This document shows, piece by piece, positions 24,027-32,974 of a stretch of DNA of 42,951 nt (its first letter is position 1; the number at the start of each line of letters is the position of its first letter). Source of the stretch: Anaerolinea sp. (GTDB lineage: Bacteria > Chloroflexota > Anaerolineae > Aggregatilineales > UBA2796). The stretch spans positions 1 to 42,951 of the forward strand of contig JACSRJ010000150.1 in NCBI GenBank assembly GCA_014879835.1. Reading direction: 5' to 3'. A program made the translations under genes and the position numbers. Below the pieces are notes generated by a model. It saw only the letters and a list, made by a program, of their open reading frames with translations. It was not told the origin of the DNA and ran no database searches.

Positions 24027-25307
24027 TTAGTTAACACCGTCGCGCAAGCTGACAAAGGGCGAGGCGAAGAATCGCAGTACGTCCGGTTTGCCGCTCTCGT
24101 CTTGGGTGAAGATGACAAAGTGCAGTTTGCCCGCTTTTAGTTCATAGTCGGGCAGGTTGATCCGCACCAACGAATTATTACCATTGTCGGCGACCTTGAT
24201 CTGGTAGGTTTTGGCGGGCCCGCTGGCACTGCCAATATCCTGATAGGCGATGGGCGTGGTGATAGCCTTGTCACTTTCCAGAATCACCACGGGGGCAAAA
24301 CTGGGCGCAGCGTGGATCACGTTCACTGAGGAACGGCCCTCACTGATGATCGGTGCGCCCCAGTAAGCATTGATCCGCATCTGGTCATCGCCCGAAGTGC
24401 TGTCCGGGTTGCCCATCACGATCAGGTTTGCGGCAACGCCGCCGGGCAGGGCGATGTTGGTCTGGAAGATCGGATCGCTGTCGGCGGCTGTACCGTTTTT
24501 ACGGATGGCCACGCGGTAACGCCCACTGTCTCGAATCTGAAGATCACTGAACTTCTTGAAGGCAATGCCTTCAAAAACCAGTTCATCGTTCAGGTAGATG
24601 TCGATGGGAGGGGTGCCCGCTGCCACATTGACCGACCCCAAATACATGCGCCCATCACCGATGCGCATCGAGGTCGGTTCTTCCACCGTCCCCGTGATCA
24701 CATAGGTGTAGACCACATCCTTCACAATCGCCGAACCACTCAAGTTCAGCACCACCGGTTCACTTTGGCCGGTGGGCACAATTTTCAAATCATAGAGACC
24801 TTCCGCCGCAGGTAGACTGCGTACCGTGCCGTATTCGATGTTCTTGGTAACCACCTGATCCTTGGCGGTGAGGTCAACCCCTACCGCAGTTGGGATCGCA
24901 TGGATCAGATGGAGGAGCGCTTTGCCACTTGGGGCCACATCCTCAGTTTCGTAGACAATCATATCAAAGTCGTTGCCCGGTTCGCCCTGAGCAACAATGG
25001 TCAAGGTCTGGTCGGCCGCCAGTTTAAATTCCTTGGTGAAGACCGGGTCGGTGGATTCAGCAGCCCCGGCCTCACGCAGCGCGATTTCATAGGTGCCTGC
25101 ATTGGCTTTGATGAAATTGGAGTAGCTCTTGAAGGCAAGGAAGTTAAACACCCGCTCCCCATTGACATAAACGTCAACTTCAGGCGCTGTCGCCGAAGCA
25201 TGGATCAAGCGGAATCTCCCCTGTGATTGTGCCTGAGTCGGTTGTACGGCCACCAATGCACTGAGGATAAGTACTGCGGCCAGCGCCAAGTAAAATATTC
25301 TCTTCAT
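24027..25307 (-). CDS. Secreted protein with tandem DUF4397 domains
   Basis: This 426-aa protein has a Sec signal peptide (MKRIFYLALAAVLILSALVA, then an AQA-like cleavage region). It is followed by four related beta-rich units, each opening with a phrase like RFRLIHASATAPEVDVYVNG or SSVNVIHAAPSFAPVVI, and matches DUF4397. Such proteins are common and abundant outside the cell in Chloroflexota and Firmicutes; their function is unknown, with a structural or adhesive role assumed. I chose ATG 25307 because GGGGAG lies about 8 bases upstream and it starts the signal peptide. An in-frame start at 25340 would add 11 residues with no purpose. Confidence 0.8.
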   Translation of the reverse strand: MKRIFYLALAAVLILSALVAVQPTQAQSQGRFRLIHASATAPEVDVYVNGERVFNFLAFKSYSNFIKANAGTYEIALREAGAAESTDPVFTKEFKLAADQTLTIVAQGEPGNDFDMIVYETEDVAPSGKALLHLIHAIPTAVGVDLTAKDQVVTKNIEYGTVRSLPAAEGLYDLKIVPTGQSEPVVLNLSGSAIVKDVVYTYVITGTVEEPTSMRIGDGRMYLGSVNVAAGTPPIDIYLNDELVFEGIAFKKFSDLQIRDSGRYRVAIRKNGTAADSDPIFQTNIALPGGVAANLIVMGNPDSTSGDDQMRINAYWGAPIISEGRSSVNVIHAAPSFAPVVILESDKAITTPIAYQDIGSASGPAKTYQIKVADNGNNSLVRINLPDYELKAGKLHFVIFTQDESGKPDVLRFFASPFVSLRDGVN

Positions 25308-25326
25308 GGAACACACTCCCCACAAA

Positions 25327-25336
25327 ATAGGCCTAT
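25327..25336. promoter_or_regulatory. 10-base palindrome near the DUF4397 transcription start
   Basis: ATAGGCCTAT is a perfect palindrome lying between the -10 box and the ribosome-binding site of the DUF4397 gene, close to the expected transcription start. It could be an operator half or chance. Confidence 0.25.
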
Positions 25337-25340
25337 CCAT

Positions 25341-25368
25341 ATTGTATTGAAGATGGGCCTTTAGACAA
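25341..25368 (-). promoter_or_regulatory. Promoter of the DUF4397 gene
   Basis: On the minus strand, -35 box TTGTCT (25363-25368) and -10 box TACAAT (25341-25346) are 16 bases apart, matching 4 and 5 of 6 consensus bases. The start codon follows about 33 bases after the -10 box. Confidence 0.55.
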
Positions 25369-25422
25369 TGTGTAGGGCGGAAATTTCCCGTAAAGAGAGC
25401 GTTAAAGTTTCTTGATTGAGGC

Positions 25423-26700
25423 TCAGTTCGCAGAGGGCGCTGCCTGTGCCAGACGCCCCAGAAGCCACAGACACACTCCCCATGCGAGGGTCAGCAGCAC
25501 CGCCCCAGAGGTGGTGATCACATCCAGCCAAAGGCTCACCCATGTGCGGGGCAAAAAATTCACCAGCGCCGCGCCCGGCACGCTCATTAAGATCACGCAC
25601 AGGGCCCCAAAAATCCCTAACCAGCGAATGTGCGCACGGCTCAACGATGCCTCCGACGGACGAAGGATCAGCCCCACCAGCAGCGCCAAAAAGCCCCCGA
25701 TGATCAAACTGTCATAGTAGTTGTGGTAAAGCATCAGGGTGAAAGTCAGGGTAAGGAGGGCAAAGAGGCACAGATCAACCAAGGGTTGGGCGGTATCTGG
25801 GGTGCGCTGGATCGCTGCCCAATGCCGCGCCAGAACTACCCCCGTGGGGATGGTCACAATGAGCGCGGACAACAGCACAAACCCCTCACCCGCTGGCATC
25901 AGCGCAGCCAAATTCACCACCCGAATATCGTAATCCAGACGCAGCAAAAAGAGGATGTTCACACCTTGCTCGATCAAGCGCGGGATGGGGGTGTTGATCA
26001 TGAGGCTGTAGAGTGCCAGCCCGGCCCCATGAAGAATCAGCGCCGTAGTGAGAGCGCTCCAGCGCCGTTTGATCAGCAGGTAGACCAGCAGCGGGGTGCC
26101 CACCGAAAACTTGATCAGGGTCAGCGCCAGCGCTATCCCGGTGGGAATGCGTCGGCCCTGTTTGTCGAGATGCAGCGCGACCAGCATCCAAAAAAAGGTG
26201 AACACCGAAAGCTGTCCGTTGCCGATGGCGTTCCGCACGGCCAGTAAGGCCCAGAAACTGAGGGTCAGAAGCCCTATCCACTCCCAGTGAAGGGCACTGC
26301 GGGGGGGCTTCAGGGATGGGATCAGCCGGATCAGCAGAAAGGGTACCAGAAGGGCACACAGCCCGTTCAGGATCAGCCACAGGACTTTAGCGCTCTCCCA
26401 CTGAAAAAACGCCAGCCCGGTGAACAAGATGATGCCCAAGGGAGGGTTGGCAGGCAGGGGAAAGCGGACTGCGGGGATAGGCTGCTCACCCACCCCCACA
26501 AAGCTCAGGGTGGCTTCTGGGATCGCTTGATTCTGATAACGGGTGAAAGTGTTGATCCCCAGCCGGGCCAGCACCCCATCATACCAATAGGTGTAGAAAT
26601 CCACTGCACCCCGGCTGTCGAGAGTATTGGTGGTGACCCGGACAAGCGCGGAGAGGGCATATATCAACAACAGTGCGAGAAGGACTCGCCGCCACATCAT
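25423..26700 (-). CDS. GT87-like polyprenol-phosphate-sugar-dependent glycosyltransferase
   Basis: This 425-aa integral membrane protein has about ten helices. The short N-terminal helix is followed by an acidic loop (DFYTYWYDGVLARLG) and a proline-rich PLPANPPLG segment, as in DUF2029/GT87 GT-C enzymes. Known members transfer mannose or arabinose from polyprenol phosphate outside the membrane. The acceptor here is unknown. Its ATG overlaps the stop of the Ser/Thr kinase-receiver gene in an ATGA, so it is translated with that regulator. It may be a target of the same regulatory circuit. Confidence 0.7.
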   Translation of the reverse strand: MMWRRVLLALLLIYALSALVRVTTNTLDSRGAVDFYTYWYDGVLARLGINTFTRYQNQAIPEATLSFVGVGEQPIPAVRFPLPANPPLGIILFTGLAFFQWESAKVLWLILNGLCALLVPFLLIRLIPSLKPPRSALHWEWIGLLTLSFWALLAVRNAIGNGQLSVFTFFWMLVALHLDKQGRRIPTGIALALTLIKFSVGTPLLVYLLIKRRWSALTTALILHGAGLALYSLMINTPIPRLIEQGVNILFLLRLDYDIRVVNLAALMPAGEGFVLLSALIVTIPTGVVLARHWAAIQRTPDTAQPLVDLCLFALLTLTFTLMLYHNYYDSLIIGGFLALLVGLILRPSEASLSRAHIRWLGIFGALCVILMSVPGAALVNFLPRTWVSLWLDVITTSGAVLLTLAWGVCLWLLGRLAQAAPSAN

Positions 26701-28211
26701 CCGGTGATGTCCTTGATGTCCTCAAGGGTGATCCAGCCGCCACGAAGGGCCATCAGGGCCGCCTCAGAGCGCGTTTTGACCCCCAACTTATCGATGATAT
26801 TTTTGAGGGTGCGCACCACATCTTCAGGGCCAAGTTTGAGGTGCTCACTGATCTGGTCATTCTCCTCCAGCCCAGCAGCAATACAGCGCAGCACCGCATG
26901 TTCTTGATCGTTGAGCGGATCAAGGCTGCCCATGTTCTTTAAGCCTTCTACCAAACGCTCCGCGATGCCCTTGCCTAAAACCGTAGCGCCGCTGTGAACG
27001 TCCTTGACCGCATTGACCACATCCTGCTCGCTGGCGGTTTTGAGGATATAACCATTGGCACCTCCGCGCAGGGCCCGCATAATATAGGGCGTTTCGTCGC
27101 GCCCAGTCAGCACCAGAACTTTGGTCTTAGGGCTGGCTCTTTTGATTTCTGGCAGAGCCTCCAAGCCTCCCATCACGGGCATATTGAGATCAAGCAGCAG
27201 AACGTCTGGTTGGTGTTCACGGGCGAGGTTGATCCCTTCTTGCCCATTGCCCCCTTCACCCACCACTGCAATATCACCGGAGAGTTCGAGGTATGCGGCC
27301 AGAGGCGCTCTTAGGCTGGGATGATCATCCACCAGTGCCGCCCGAATTTGAGGGCGGGATTCAACTTTAGGCATGTTGTCATTGGAGATCGTAGCCCGCC
27401 CACCACCGGTGACGTTCATCTGGAGCGCTGCGCCCATCGCAGCAGCCGTTTGGAAGCGGTTGTCGGGCAGTTTTTCGAGCGCTTTGAGGATGATCGCTTC
27501 TAACCAGATGGGCACCTGAGGCGATACCTGCCGGGGCGGAACGGGCAGTTTATTGACCTGCTGAATCAGGATCGCTGAAATATCGTCGGAATCAAAAGGC
27601 AATTGCCCTGTGGCCATCTCGTAAAGGACGATGCCCAACGAATACAGATCGGTGCGTAAATCCAGCTTTTTACCCTGAGCCTGTTCCGGGGAGAGGTATG
27701 CAGGGGTGCCAATGATCGAACCGACCGAAGTCACCCGTTTTTGGCTCCCGTCCATGGGCAGGGCCAAACCAAAATCCATAAGTTTGATGCCCTCATCCTC
27801 ACCCACCACATAAATGTTGGCAGGTTTGATATCCCGGTGGATAAACCCGGCCCGATGGGCATAATCAAGGGCACTGCAAATCTGACTGCCCAACTGGGCG
27901 ATCATGTCTGGGGTGGTGGGGATGTATTCGTACAGAGGACGTCCCCTGACCAGCTCGATAACGATATAATACTGGTCACGATCCCGCCCCACATCATAAA
28001 TGGCCATAATACCCGGATGATTAAGCTGCGCCGCAGCGAGAGCCTCTTGTTCAAAGCGCTGGCGGGTGGTGGTATGGACGTGAGGGAGCAGCACCTTAAT
28101 AGCGATGGTGCGGCGCAAGCGCAAATCTGTGCCTCGGTAGACGGTTGCAGTCGCGCCTTCGCCGATCACTTCTTCAATTAAATACCGATCATTCAATTTT
28201 TGACCGATCAT
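26697..28211 (-). CDS. Ser/Thr protein kinase fused to receiver and LuxR-type HTH domains
   Basis: This 504-aa protein is a three-part fusion. Residues 1-270 are a Hanks-type kinase with Gly-rich loop IGEGATATVYRG, Lys39, HRDIKPAN (125-132) and DFG (146-148); SPE replaces APE at 174-176. Residues ~289-405 are a receiver domain with Asp295/Asp296, phosphoacceptor Asp341, Thr369 and Lys391. Residues ~430-495 are a LuxR-type helix-turn-helix. All catalytic and phosphoacceptor residues are present. It has no membrane segment and no PASTA domain. It would join Ser/Thr signalling and phosphorelay input in one DNA-binding regulator. Neighbouring histidine kinase genes are not adjacent. GAGG lies 5 bases before ATG 28211. 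Confidence 0.88.
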   Translation of the reverse strand: MIGQKLNDRYLIEEVIGEGATATVYRGTDLRLRRTIAIKVLLPHVHTTTRQRFEQEALAAAQLNHPGIMAIYDVGRDRDQYYIVIELVRGRPLYEYIPTTPDMIAQLGSQICSALDYAHRAGFIHRDIKPANIYVVGEDEGIKLMDFGLALPMDGSQKRVTSVGSIIGTPAYLSPEQAQGKKLDLRTDLYSLGIVLYEMATGQLPFDSDDISAILIQQVNKLPVPPRQVSPQVPIWLEAIILKALEKLPDNRFQTAAAMGAALQMNVTGGGRATISNDNMPKVESRPQIRAALVDDHPSLRAPLAAYLELSGDIAVVGEGGNGQEGINLAREHQPDVLLLDLNMPVMGGLEALPEIKRASPKTKVLVLTGRDETPYIMRALRGGANGYILKTASEQDVVNAVKDVHSGATVLGKGIAERLVEGLKNMGSLDPLNDQEHAVLRCIAAGLEENDQISEHLKLGPEDVVRTLKNIIDKLGVKTRSEAALMALRGGWITLEDIKDITG

Positions 28212-28284
28212 GCACGCCTCAAATTGGGGATTAGGCCATGATTAGTTAGGGATGAATCTACCCTTAAAGTGAGCGAACTGCCAT

Positions 28285-28758
28285 ATGAAAACCATTCAAG
28301 TGCATAAAGTTGATCATTTGGGGCGGGAAAAATGGCGCTACAGCGGTACCGAAATTGCGCGAGGGCTAAACTGGATTCAGATCGAGGCGTTTTTTGATCA
28401 GGACGACTCCGATGATGGTTACATTGTCTGGCGTAGAGGGGATCGCTTCATTGAATGGTATTACAGCCAGCGTTGGTACAATGTCTTTGAAATTCACGAT
28501 GTGACTCATGGTCACCTGAAAGGCTGGTACTGCAATATCACCTTTCCGGCGGTGATCGAACCCCAAAAGATCACATGGGCAGACCTTGAATTGGATGTGT
28601 GGGTCAGTGCAGTAGGGGATATTTTGCTGATCGATGAGGCTGAATTTGAGGCACTTGAAATTGATCACTCGGTGCGGGCGCAGGCCCTTGCGGCCGTTGA
28701 TGAGATTCGGTCCAAGGTGAGCGCCGGGGAAGCCCCCTTTGATGGGCTTGTGGGGTGA
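28285..28758 (+). CDS. DUF402 family protein
   Basis: This 157-aa protein matches DUF402 (related to the RNase-E/G-associated FAU-1 C-terminal region and to nucleoside tri/diphosphatases such as Ntdp). Seen: RRGDRFIEWYYSQRWYNVFE, then GWYCNITFPAVI and DLELDVWVS, the beta-barrel core with its conserved acidic patch. Probable role: metal-dependent phosphohydrolase on nucleotides or RNA ends; the substrate is inferred from the family. The start ATG 28285 has no strong ribosome-binding site. The stop overlaps the small membrane protein gene. Confidence 0.75.
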   Translation: MKTIQVHKVDHLGREKWRYSGTEIARGLNWIQIEAFFDQDDSDDGYIVWRRGDRFIEWYYSQRWYNVFEIHDVTHGHLKGWYCNITFPAVIEPQKITWADLELDVWVSAVGDILLIDEAEFEALEIDHSVRAQALAAVDEIRSKVSAGEAPFDGLVG

Positions 28759-29071
28759 GGGCCGTTCGAGGGCCCTTGACACCCGGCGCACCATCATCGC
28801 GGTGGTGGTGCTGGCATGGTTGGTGTGGATGTTCACCTTTGTTTATCTCCACATCTATATCCCTGCATGGCAGCGTGAGCAAGCGCCTCTGATTCAAGAA
28901 GCCCTGCATCGTGACTGCGGGGTGAAACTGAACGTCCGCCCGGAGTCAGTGTATCCTTCGGAGCGCCCGTGGTGGTCTCAGACCTACCCGGCGACTGGCA
29001 AGGATTTGGTGTGCGTCTATCGTAAGGATCATCACCAGTGGGAATGTACTGACTGTGCGGGAGGACCCTAA
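28742..29071 (+). CDS. Small membrane protein with C-terminal cysteines, unknown
   Basis: This 109-aa protein is not recognised. A basic start is followed by one hydrophobic helix (TIIAVVVLAWLVWMFTFVYL), then an external ~65-residue domain with four cysteines (RDCGVK, LVCVYR, WECTDCAGG). The last pair forms C-x-x-C, so disulfides or metal binding are possible. ATG 28742 overlaps the DUF402 gene by 17 bases. A 33-base gap to the glycosidase-like gene suggests one transcript for all three. Confidence 0.55.
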   Translation: MGLWGEGRSRALDTRRTIIAVVVLAWLVWMFTFVYLHIYIPAWQREQAPLIQEALHRDCGVKLNVRPESVYPSERPWWSQTYPATGKDLVCVYRKDHHQWECTDCAGGP

Positions 29072-29104
29072 ATGTGTGATGAACGCTAAAGCGGGAACAA
29101 AACC

Positions 29105-30403
29105 TTGAAAAGACGATTAACGATCTTGGTGTTGGTGGGGGGCATTGGCTTATTGGCGCTTGCCGGGGCGGGTTATAGTTTGCTCAGCCGGGGGGCGGTA
29201 TGGCAAGCCCTTTACCAGATCACAGGCGAGGAACAACCTTTCAAGCAGGTTTACGGCTTCGTGACCTATTTGGGCAACGGGCTGCGCCGCCTGCCTGATA
29301 CTCATGATGAGACCGCTACCCTGCATCCGGTTCAGAACCCCATCGGGGTGAACAGCTTTTTGGAACTGGAACCGGAACTGGCCAAACGTGAGCGCCAAAT
29401 GCAGATGATCCACGACGCCGGGATCGCTTGGATACGCCAGAAGTTCACATGGCAGGATATTGAGATCAGCGCACGGGGAAACTTTACCGATGCCCGGAAT
29501 GATCTCAACGGTGACGGTCAGATCGACTCCATCAACGCATGGCTCAAATACGACAGCATTGTTGAGCTGGCCCAGAAATATGGGGTGCAGATTATCGCTC
29601 GACTGGGCACACCACCCGCGTGGAGCCAACCTGAAGGGCAAAAAGGCACCTTTGCCCCGCCCGAAGACCTTCAGGACTTTGTGAACTACGCCGCCGCCAC
29701 CGCGACCCGCTACCGGGGACGGGTGCGCCATTTTCAGGTATGGAATGAACCCAATCTAGGCGCTGAATGGGGCGATCAGCCTGTTGATCCTCAACGTTAT
29801 ACCGAGATGCTCTGCCGCACCTACCGCGCCTTGAAGCAGATCGACCCTGAGATCGTGGTGATCAGTGGGGCAATCGCCCCCACCATTGACATCAGCGGCT
29901 ATAACCTCAACGGACTGGTCTTTTTGCAGCGGATGTACCATGCAGGCGCAAAGGACTGTTTTGATATTCTGGGGGCGCAGGGCTACGGACTGTTCAGCGG
30001 GCCCACCGATCACCGGATGCGGATCAACACCGTCAACTTTAACTATCCGGTGTGGCTGCGGGATGTGATGGTGGCCAATGGGGATGCCCACAAGCCGATC
30101 TGGATCGGTGAAGTCGCGTGGAATCCGGTGCCCTCCGAAGCCGAAGCGCCCGACATTGTAGCCCGGATGGTCTACGGGCAGGTGACTGACGAACAAGCAG
30201 CCCAATACGCCGTTGACGCTTTTGAGCGCGCCCGGCAAGCGTGGCCATGGGCCGGGGTGATCTGCTACTGGTACTTTAAACGCCCTGATGAGAGCGAAAA
30301 GAATCAGAGCTGGTACTACTTCCGGATGGTAGACCCCGATTTTAGTCCGCGCCCGGTCTATTACGCGATTCAGTCATACGCTGCACAGCAGGGCTATCGA
30401 TGA
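29105..30403 (+). CDS. Exported clan-A-type glycoside hydrolase-like protein
   Basis: This 432-aa protein has an N-terminal membrane anchor or signal (MKRRLTILVLVGGIGLLALA) and a (beta/alpha)8 domain with VWNEPN (acid/base candidate Glu215) and WIGEVAWNP (nucleophile candidate Glu336). The pattern of a Glu after Asn, then a second Glu ~120 residues later, is that of clan GH-A families such as GH39, GH5 and GH51. The substrate is unknown; a polysaccharide of the envelope is likely. The start is TTG 29105; no ATG gives a full signal peptide. Its last 62 bases overlap the 3' end of the histidine kinase gene on the other strand. Confidence 0.72.
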   Translation: MKRRLTILVLVGGIGLLALAGAGYSLLSRGAVWQALYQITGEEQPFKQVYGFVTYLGNGLRRLPDTHDETATLHPVQNPIGVNSFLELEPELAKRERQMQMIHDAGIAWIRQKFTWQDIEISARGNFTDARNDLNGDGQIDSINAWLKYDSIVELAQKYGVQIIARLGTPPAWSQPEGQKGTFAPPEDLQDFVNYAAATATRYRGRVRHFQVWNEPNLGAEWGDQPVDPQRYTEMLCRTYRALKQIDPEIVVISGAIAPTIDISGYNLNGLVFLQRMYHAGAKDCFDILGAQGYGLFSGPTDHRMRINTVNFNYPVWLRDVMVANGDAHKPIWIGEVAWNPVPSEAEAPDIVARMVYGQVTDEQAAQYAVDAFERARQAWPWAGVICYWYFKRPDESEKNQSWYYFRMVDPDFSPRPVYYAIQSYAAQQGYR

Positions 30404-32060
30404 TGATCCCCCGCGCCGGGGTGCGGGTAAGGCGGGTTTCACCTTCGCGTCCCGGTTGGCGTATCTGCCCCGGAAGGGGCAGGCGTATCTGGAAGGTTGT
30501 ACCATAACCCACCTGACTGAAGGCCTGAATGCTGCCTCCATGAAGCTCGATCAGTTGGTGGGCGATGCTCAGACCCAAACCGCTGCCCTCCCGATGTTTT
30601 TGATCCTGAGAACGGGATCGATCTGCCCGGTAAAAGCGATCAAAGATGAAGGGCAGGTCTTCAGCGGGGATGCCTTCGCCCTGATCGCGCACTTCGATCA
30701 GCACAAACCCTGATTCCGGCTCGGCTCGCAGACAGATCTCATCACCGGGGCGGGTATGCCGAATGGCATTGTCGAGCAGGTTGCCGATCACCTGACGCAT
30801 TCGCCCCGGATCAAGTTCTAGAGTAGGTAGCGTAAGGGCGGCATCAAGGCGTAAGACTCTACCCTCAGCCTCGGCTGCTGTGCGCCAAAAATCATAGGTT
30901 TCCTGAAGGAAATTGGATAAGTGAACAGGTTCAGGTTTGAGACGCATCTGATCCGCGTCCAGCAGGGAGAGCAAACGCAGATCATCAACCATACGCTGAA
31001 GCCAACGCACTTCCTCGCGCAGCGAAACGGTTGCTTCGCGGGGGGATTGAAAGCCCGCTTCCACCGCTTCGATCTCCAACATCATCACGCTCAGGGGTGT
31101 GCGCAGATCGTGGGCAATATCGGCCACCATCTGCCGATGAAGTTGATCTTGCCGGGTGATCTCCGCCGCCATCCGGTTAAAGGCTTCGGTCAGATCCCCA
31201 AATTCGTTGCGGCTGTGCACCTCAATGGGTTTAACCCATACCCCCGCGCCCAACTGCCGCACCCCAATCATGAGGGCCTTTAAGGGGGCGCTGATACGCC
31301 ACGAAAAGAGCAGCCCAAAACCCATTGCCAGCAGCCCAGAAATCACGGCTGCGGCGATCACCCCGGTGGTGATCATGCCTAAAGTCTGCTGCTGGCGCTG
31401 GTTGAGGATGCCCAAGCCCGTCCCCACCAACGCCCGCCCCACGATTTGCCCGTCGATTAGGATGGGCACACTGCCCGCCAGATAGGATTCATCCAGCTTC
31501 ATCCCCAGACGCTCCCCATCAGTGCTGGCCAGAATCAGTGCTTGGGGTGAGACCAAGATCAGGGTTTCAGGGGTGATAGGCATATTCTCGCGGAGAGGGA
31601 TCACGCCAACTGGGGGCTGCCCTGCCTCACCCGGCGCAGGGTCTACAAGCGGCGGATTCATGGGATTACCTTGCCGCCCCACGCCCGGATTCCGCATTTC
31701 GACTCGACCGTAACCCATCAGGGCGCATTGAGGCAGCCCTCTGCTGAGAAACAGTATCCACTGCTGTCCCTGCACCGCGGATTGATTGCCTTCATTGGAC
31801 ACAATTTCCACTAGACCAGAGAGGGTCAACCCTTCCTTGCCCTGCTTAAAGAGTGCGTGCAGATTATCCCATGAGCCAGACATGCGATAGTAACCGGACA
31901 AACAAGGAATCAACGACTCCACATACTGGCGCGCATCCTGCCGCACCAACAAACTTAGTCCTTGCTCCGCGGCGCGGTTGGCTGCAACCCCGATTACCAG
32001 CAGGGGCACGATCACCAAGGGCAGATAACTGAGCAGAAGCTGCACCCGTAACTTGCGCAC
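30342..32060 (-). CDS. Sensor histidine kinase with HAMP domain
   Basis: This 572-aa protein has one N-terminal helix (LLLSYLPLVIVPLLVIGV), a ~195-residue extracytoplasmic sensor region with a Pro-rich middle, a second helix near 228-253, HAMP at ~253-305, HisKA with H-box AHDLRTP (His317), N-box NLLDNAIRHT, and ATP-lid boxes DQGEGIPAEDL and GSGLGLSIA. It ends in a ~60-residue Arg/Pro-rich tail beyond the ATPase. No response regulator gene is adjacent, so its partner is elsewhere; the single-domain regulator 6 kb to the right is a distant candidate. The start codon is GTG 32060. Confidence 0.88.
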   Translation of the reverse strand: MRKLRVQLLLSYLPLVIVPLLVIGVAANRAAEQGLSLLVRQDARQYVESLIPCLSGYYRMSGSWDNLHALFKQGKEGLTLSGLVEIVSNEGNQSAVQGQQWILFLSRGLPQCALMGYGRVEMRNPGVGRQGNPMNPPLVDPAPGEAGQPPVGVIPLRENMPITPETLILVSPQALILASTDGERLGMKLDESYLAGSVPILIDGQIVGRALVGTGLGILNQRQQQTLGMITTGVIAAAVISGLLAMGFGLLFSWRISAPLKALMIGVRQLGAGVWVKPIEVHSRNEFGDLTEAFNRMAAEITRQDQLHRQMVADIAHDLRTPLSVMMLEIEAVEAGFQSPREATVSLREEVRWLQRMVDDLRLLSLLDADQMRLKPEPVHLSNFLQETYDFWRTAAEAEGRVLRLDAALTLPTLELDPGRMRQVIGNLLDNAIRHTRPGDEICLRAEPESGFVLIEVRDQGEGIPAEDLPFIFDRFYRADRSRSQDQKHREGSGLGLSIAHQLIELHGGSIQAFSQVGYGTTFQIRLPLPGQIRQPGREGETRLTRTPARGIIIDSPAVQRMTESRNRPGAD

Positions 32061-32084
32061 GATCTTTCGGCTGCCCCCTGATCA

Positions 32085-32822
32085 CTAGGGCCCGGAGGGG
32101 GGCTTAACGGTACTGATTGAAGTCGCCTTACGCAGTGGCGTAAGGGTTGGTTTAGGCGTCGGCTTCAGGTCGCTGGGGTCAAATTTACCCACCCCGGGAT
32201 GCTCGATCACGGCCTCAAAAAAGTCCGCACCGGCCTCGGTCAAATTGCCCAGATGGATCACCTGCACCACCCCATCTTCCCCGATCAACCATGTTTGGGG
32301 AATGGCCTGAAGCATGTGTTTGCTCAGGAACACATTTTCCAGATCAAGCAGGAAGGTCATTTGTTTGTGGTAGGTGGCGGCGAAGTCTTGGGCTTCTGTT
32401 TCCGTATCGAGGACGTTCACAAAGTAAAGGGGGATGCCAAATTGATCCTTCTTGAGCGCCTTTTCCAACACGGGGAACTCCATCCGGCACGGTTCGCACC
32501 ACGAGGCCCAAAAATTGAGTAGATAAGCCCCTTTCAGATTGGCTTTTTCCAGCCTTTTGTCGCCCTTAAATAAAGGGGCAAAAGAGAATAAGGGCATTTT
32601 GCTGCCGGGTTTGATCAGCTCCAGCGAAAATTCTTCGACCCCAAGTGTGCCCCCAACCCAGAAAGTCAGGTTCTGGTTCTGGATGTTATCTTCGTGCAGG
32701 GCCAGCGCCAGTTGATGAATGCGCACTGCGGGATCCTCTTGTGCTTGCGTGGGCAAAGCCGTGATCACACTTGCAATCATCAGTGCCGTAAGGATAAGCC
32801 TCATGGAAATTCGGCGGTTCAT
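32085..32822 (-). CDS. TlpA/ResA-like periplasmic thioredoxin
   Basis: This 245-aa exported protein has signal peptide MRLILTALMIASVITALPTQAQ, a ~60-residue lead, then a thioredoxin fold with active site NFWASWCEPCRMEF and IPQTWLIGEDGVV (cis-Pro). Known: the family reduces disulfides or cytochrome c haem ligands outside the membrane. A Thr/Pro-rich C-terminal tail of ~35 residues is unusual. It may start at ATG 32822 or at the internal ATG 32804, just before the signal. AAGGTG lies 7 bases upstream of 32822. It is followed after 24 bases by the histidine kinase gene. Confidence 0.8.
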   Translation of the reverse strand: MNRRISMRLILTALMIASVITALPTQAQEDPAVRIHQLALALHEDNIQNQNLTFWVGGTLGVEEFSLELIKPGSKMPLFSFAPLFKGDKRLEKANLKGAYLLNFWASWCEPCRMEFPVLEKALKKDQFGIPLYFVNVLDTETEAQDFAATYHKQMTFLLDLENVFLSKHMLQAIPQTWLIGEDGVVQVIHLGNLTEAGADFFEAVIEHPGVGKFDPSDLKPTPKPTLTPLRKATSISTVKPPSGP

Positions 32823-32942
32823 CGTTTCACCTTAAGCTCACATCATCCTCCTTCAGTATATCTGAATCCTCGTGCCCATGATCTTCAGGAGAAGATGAGG
32901 GCAAGTGGGTAACGCCTAAACAGATCAGGAGCGAGCGGTGAA

Positions 32943-32974
32943 TTGTGCCCCTACACAGGATGCCTATAATAGGC
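32943..32974 (+). promoter_or_regulatory. Promoter with palindromic -10 region for the monooxygenase gene
   Basis: The -35-like TTGTGC (32943-32948) and perfect TATAAT (32965-32970) are 16 bases apart. The -10 box sits inside the palindrome GCCTATAATAGGC (32962-32974). A transcript would carry about 165 untranslated bases before ATG 33141. The remaining gap 32823-33140 holds no gene that I can support. A TTGACA at 32998-33003 has no partner -10. Confidence 0.45.
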
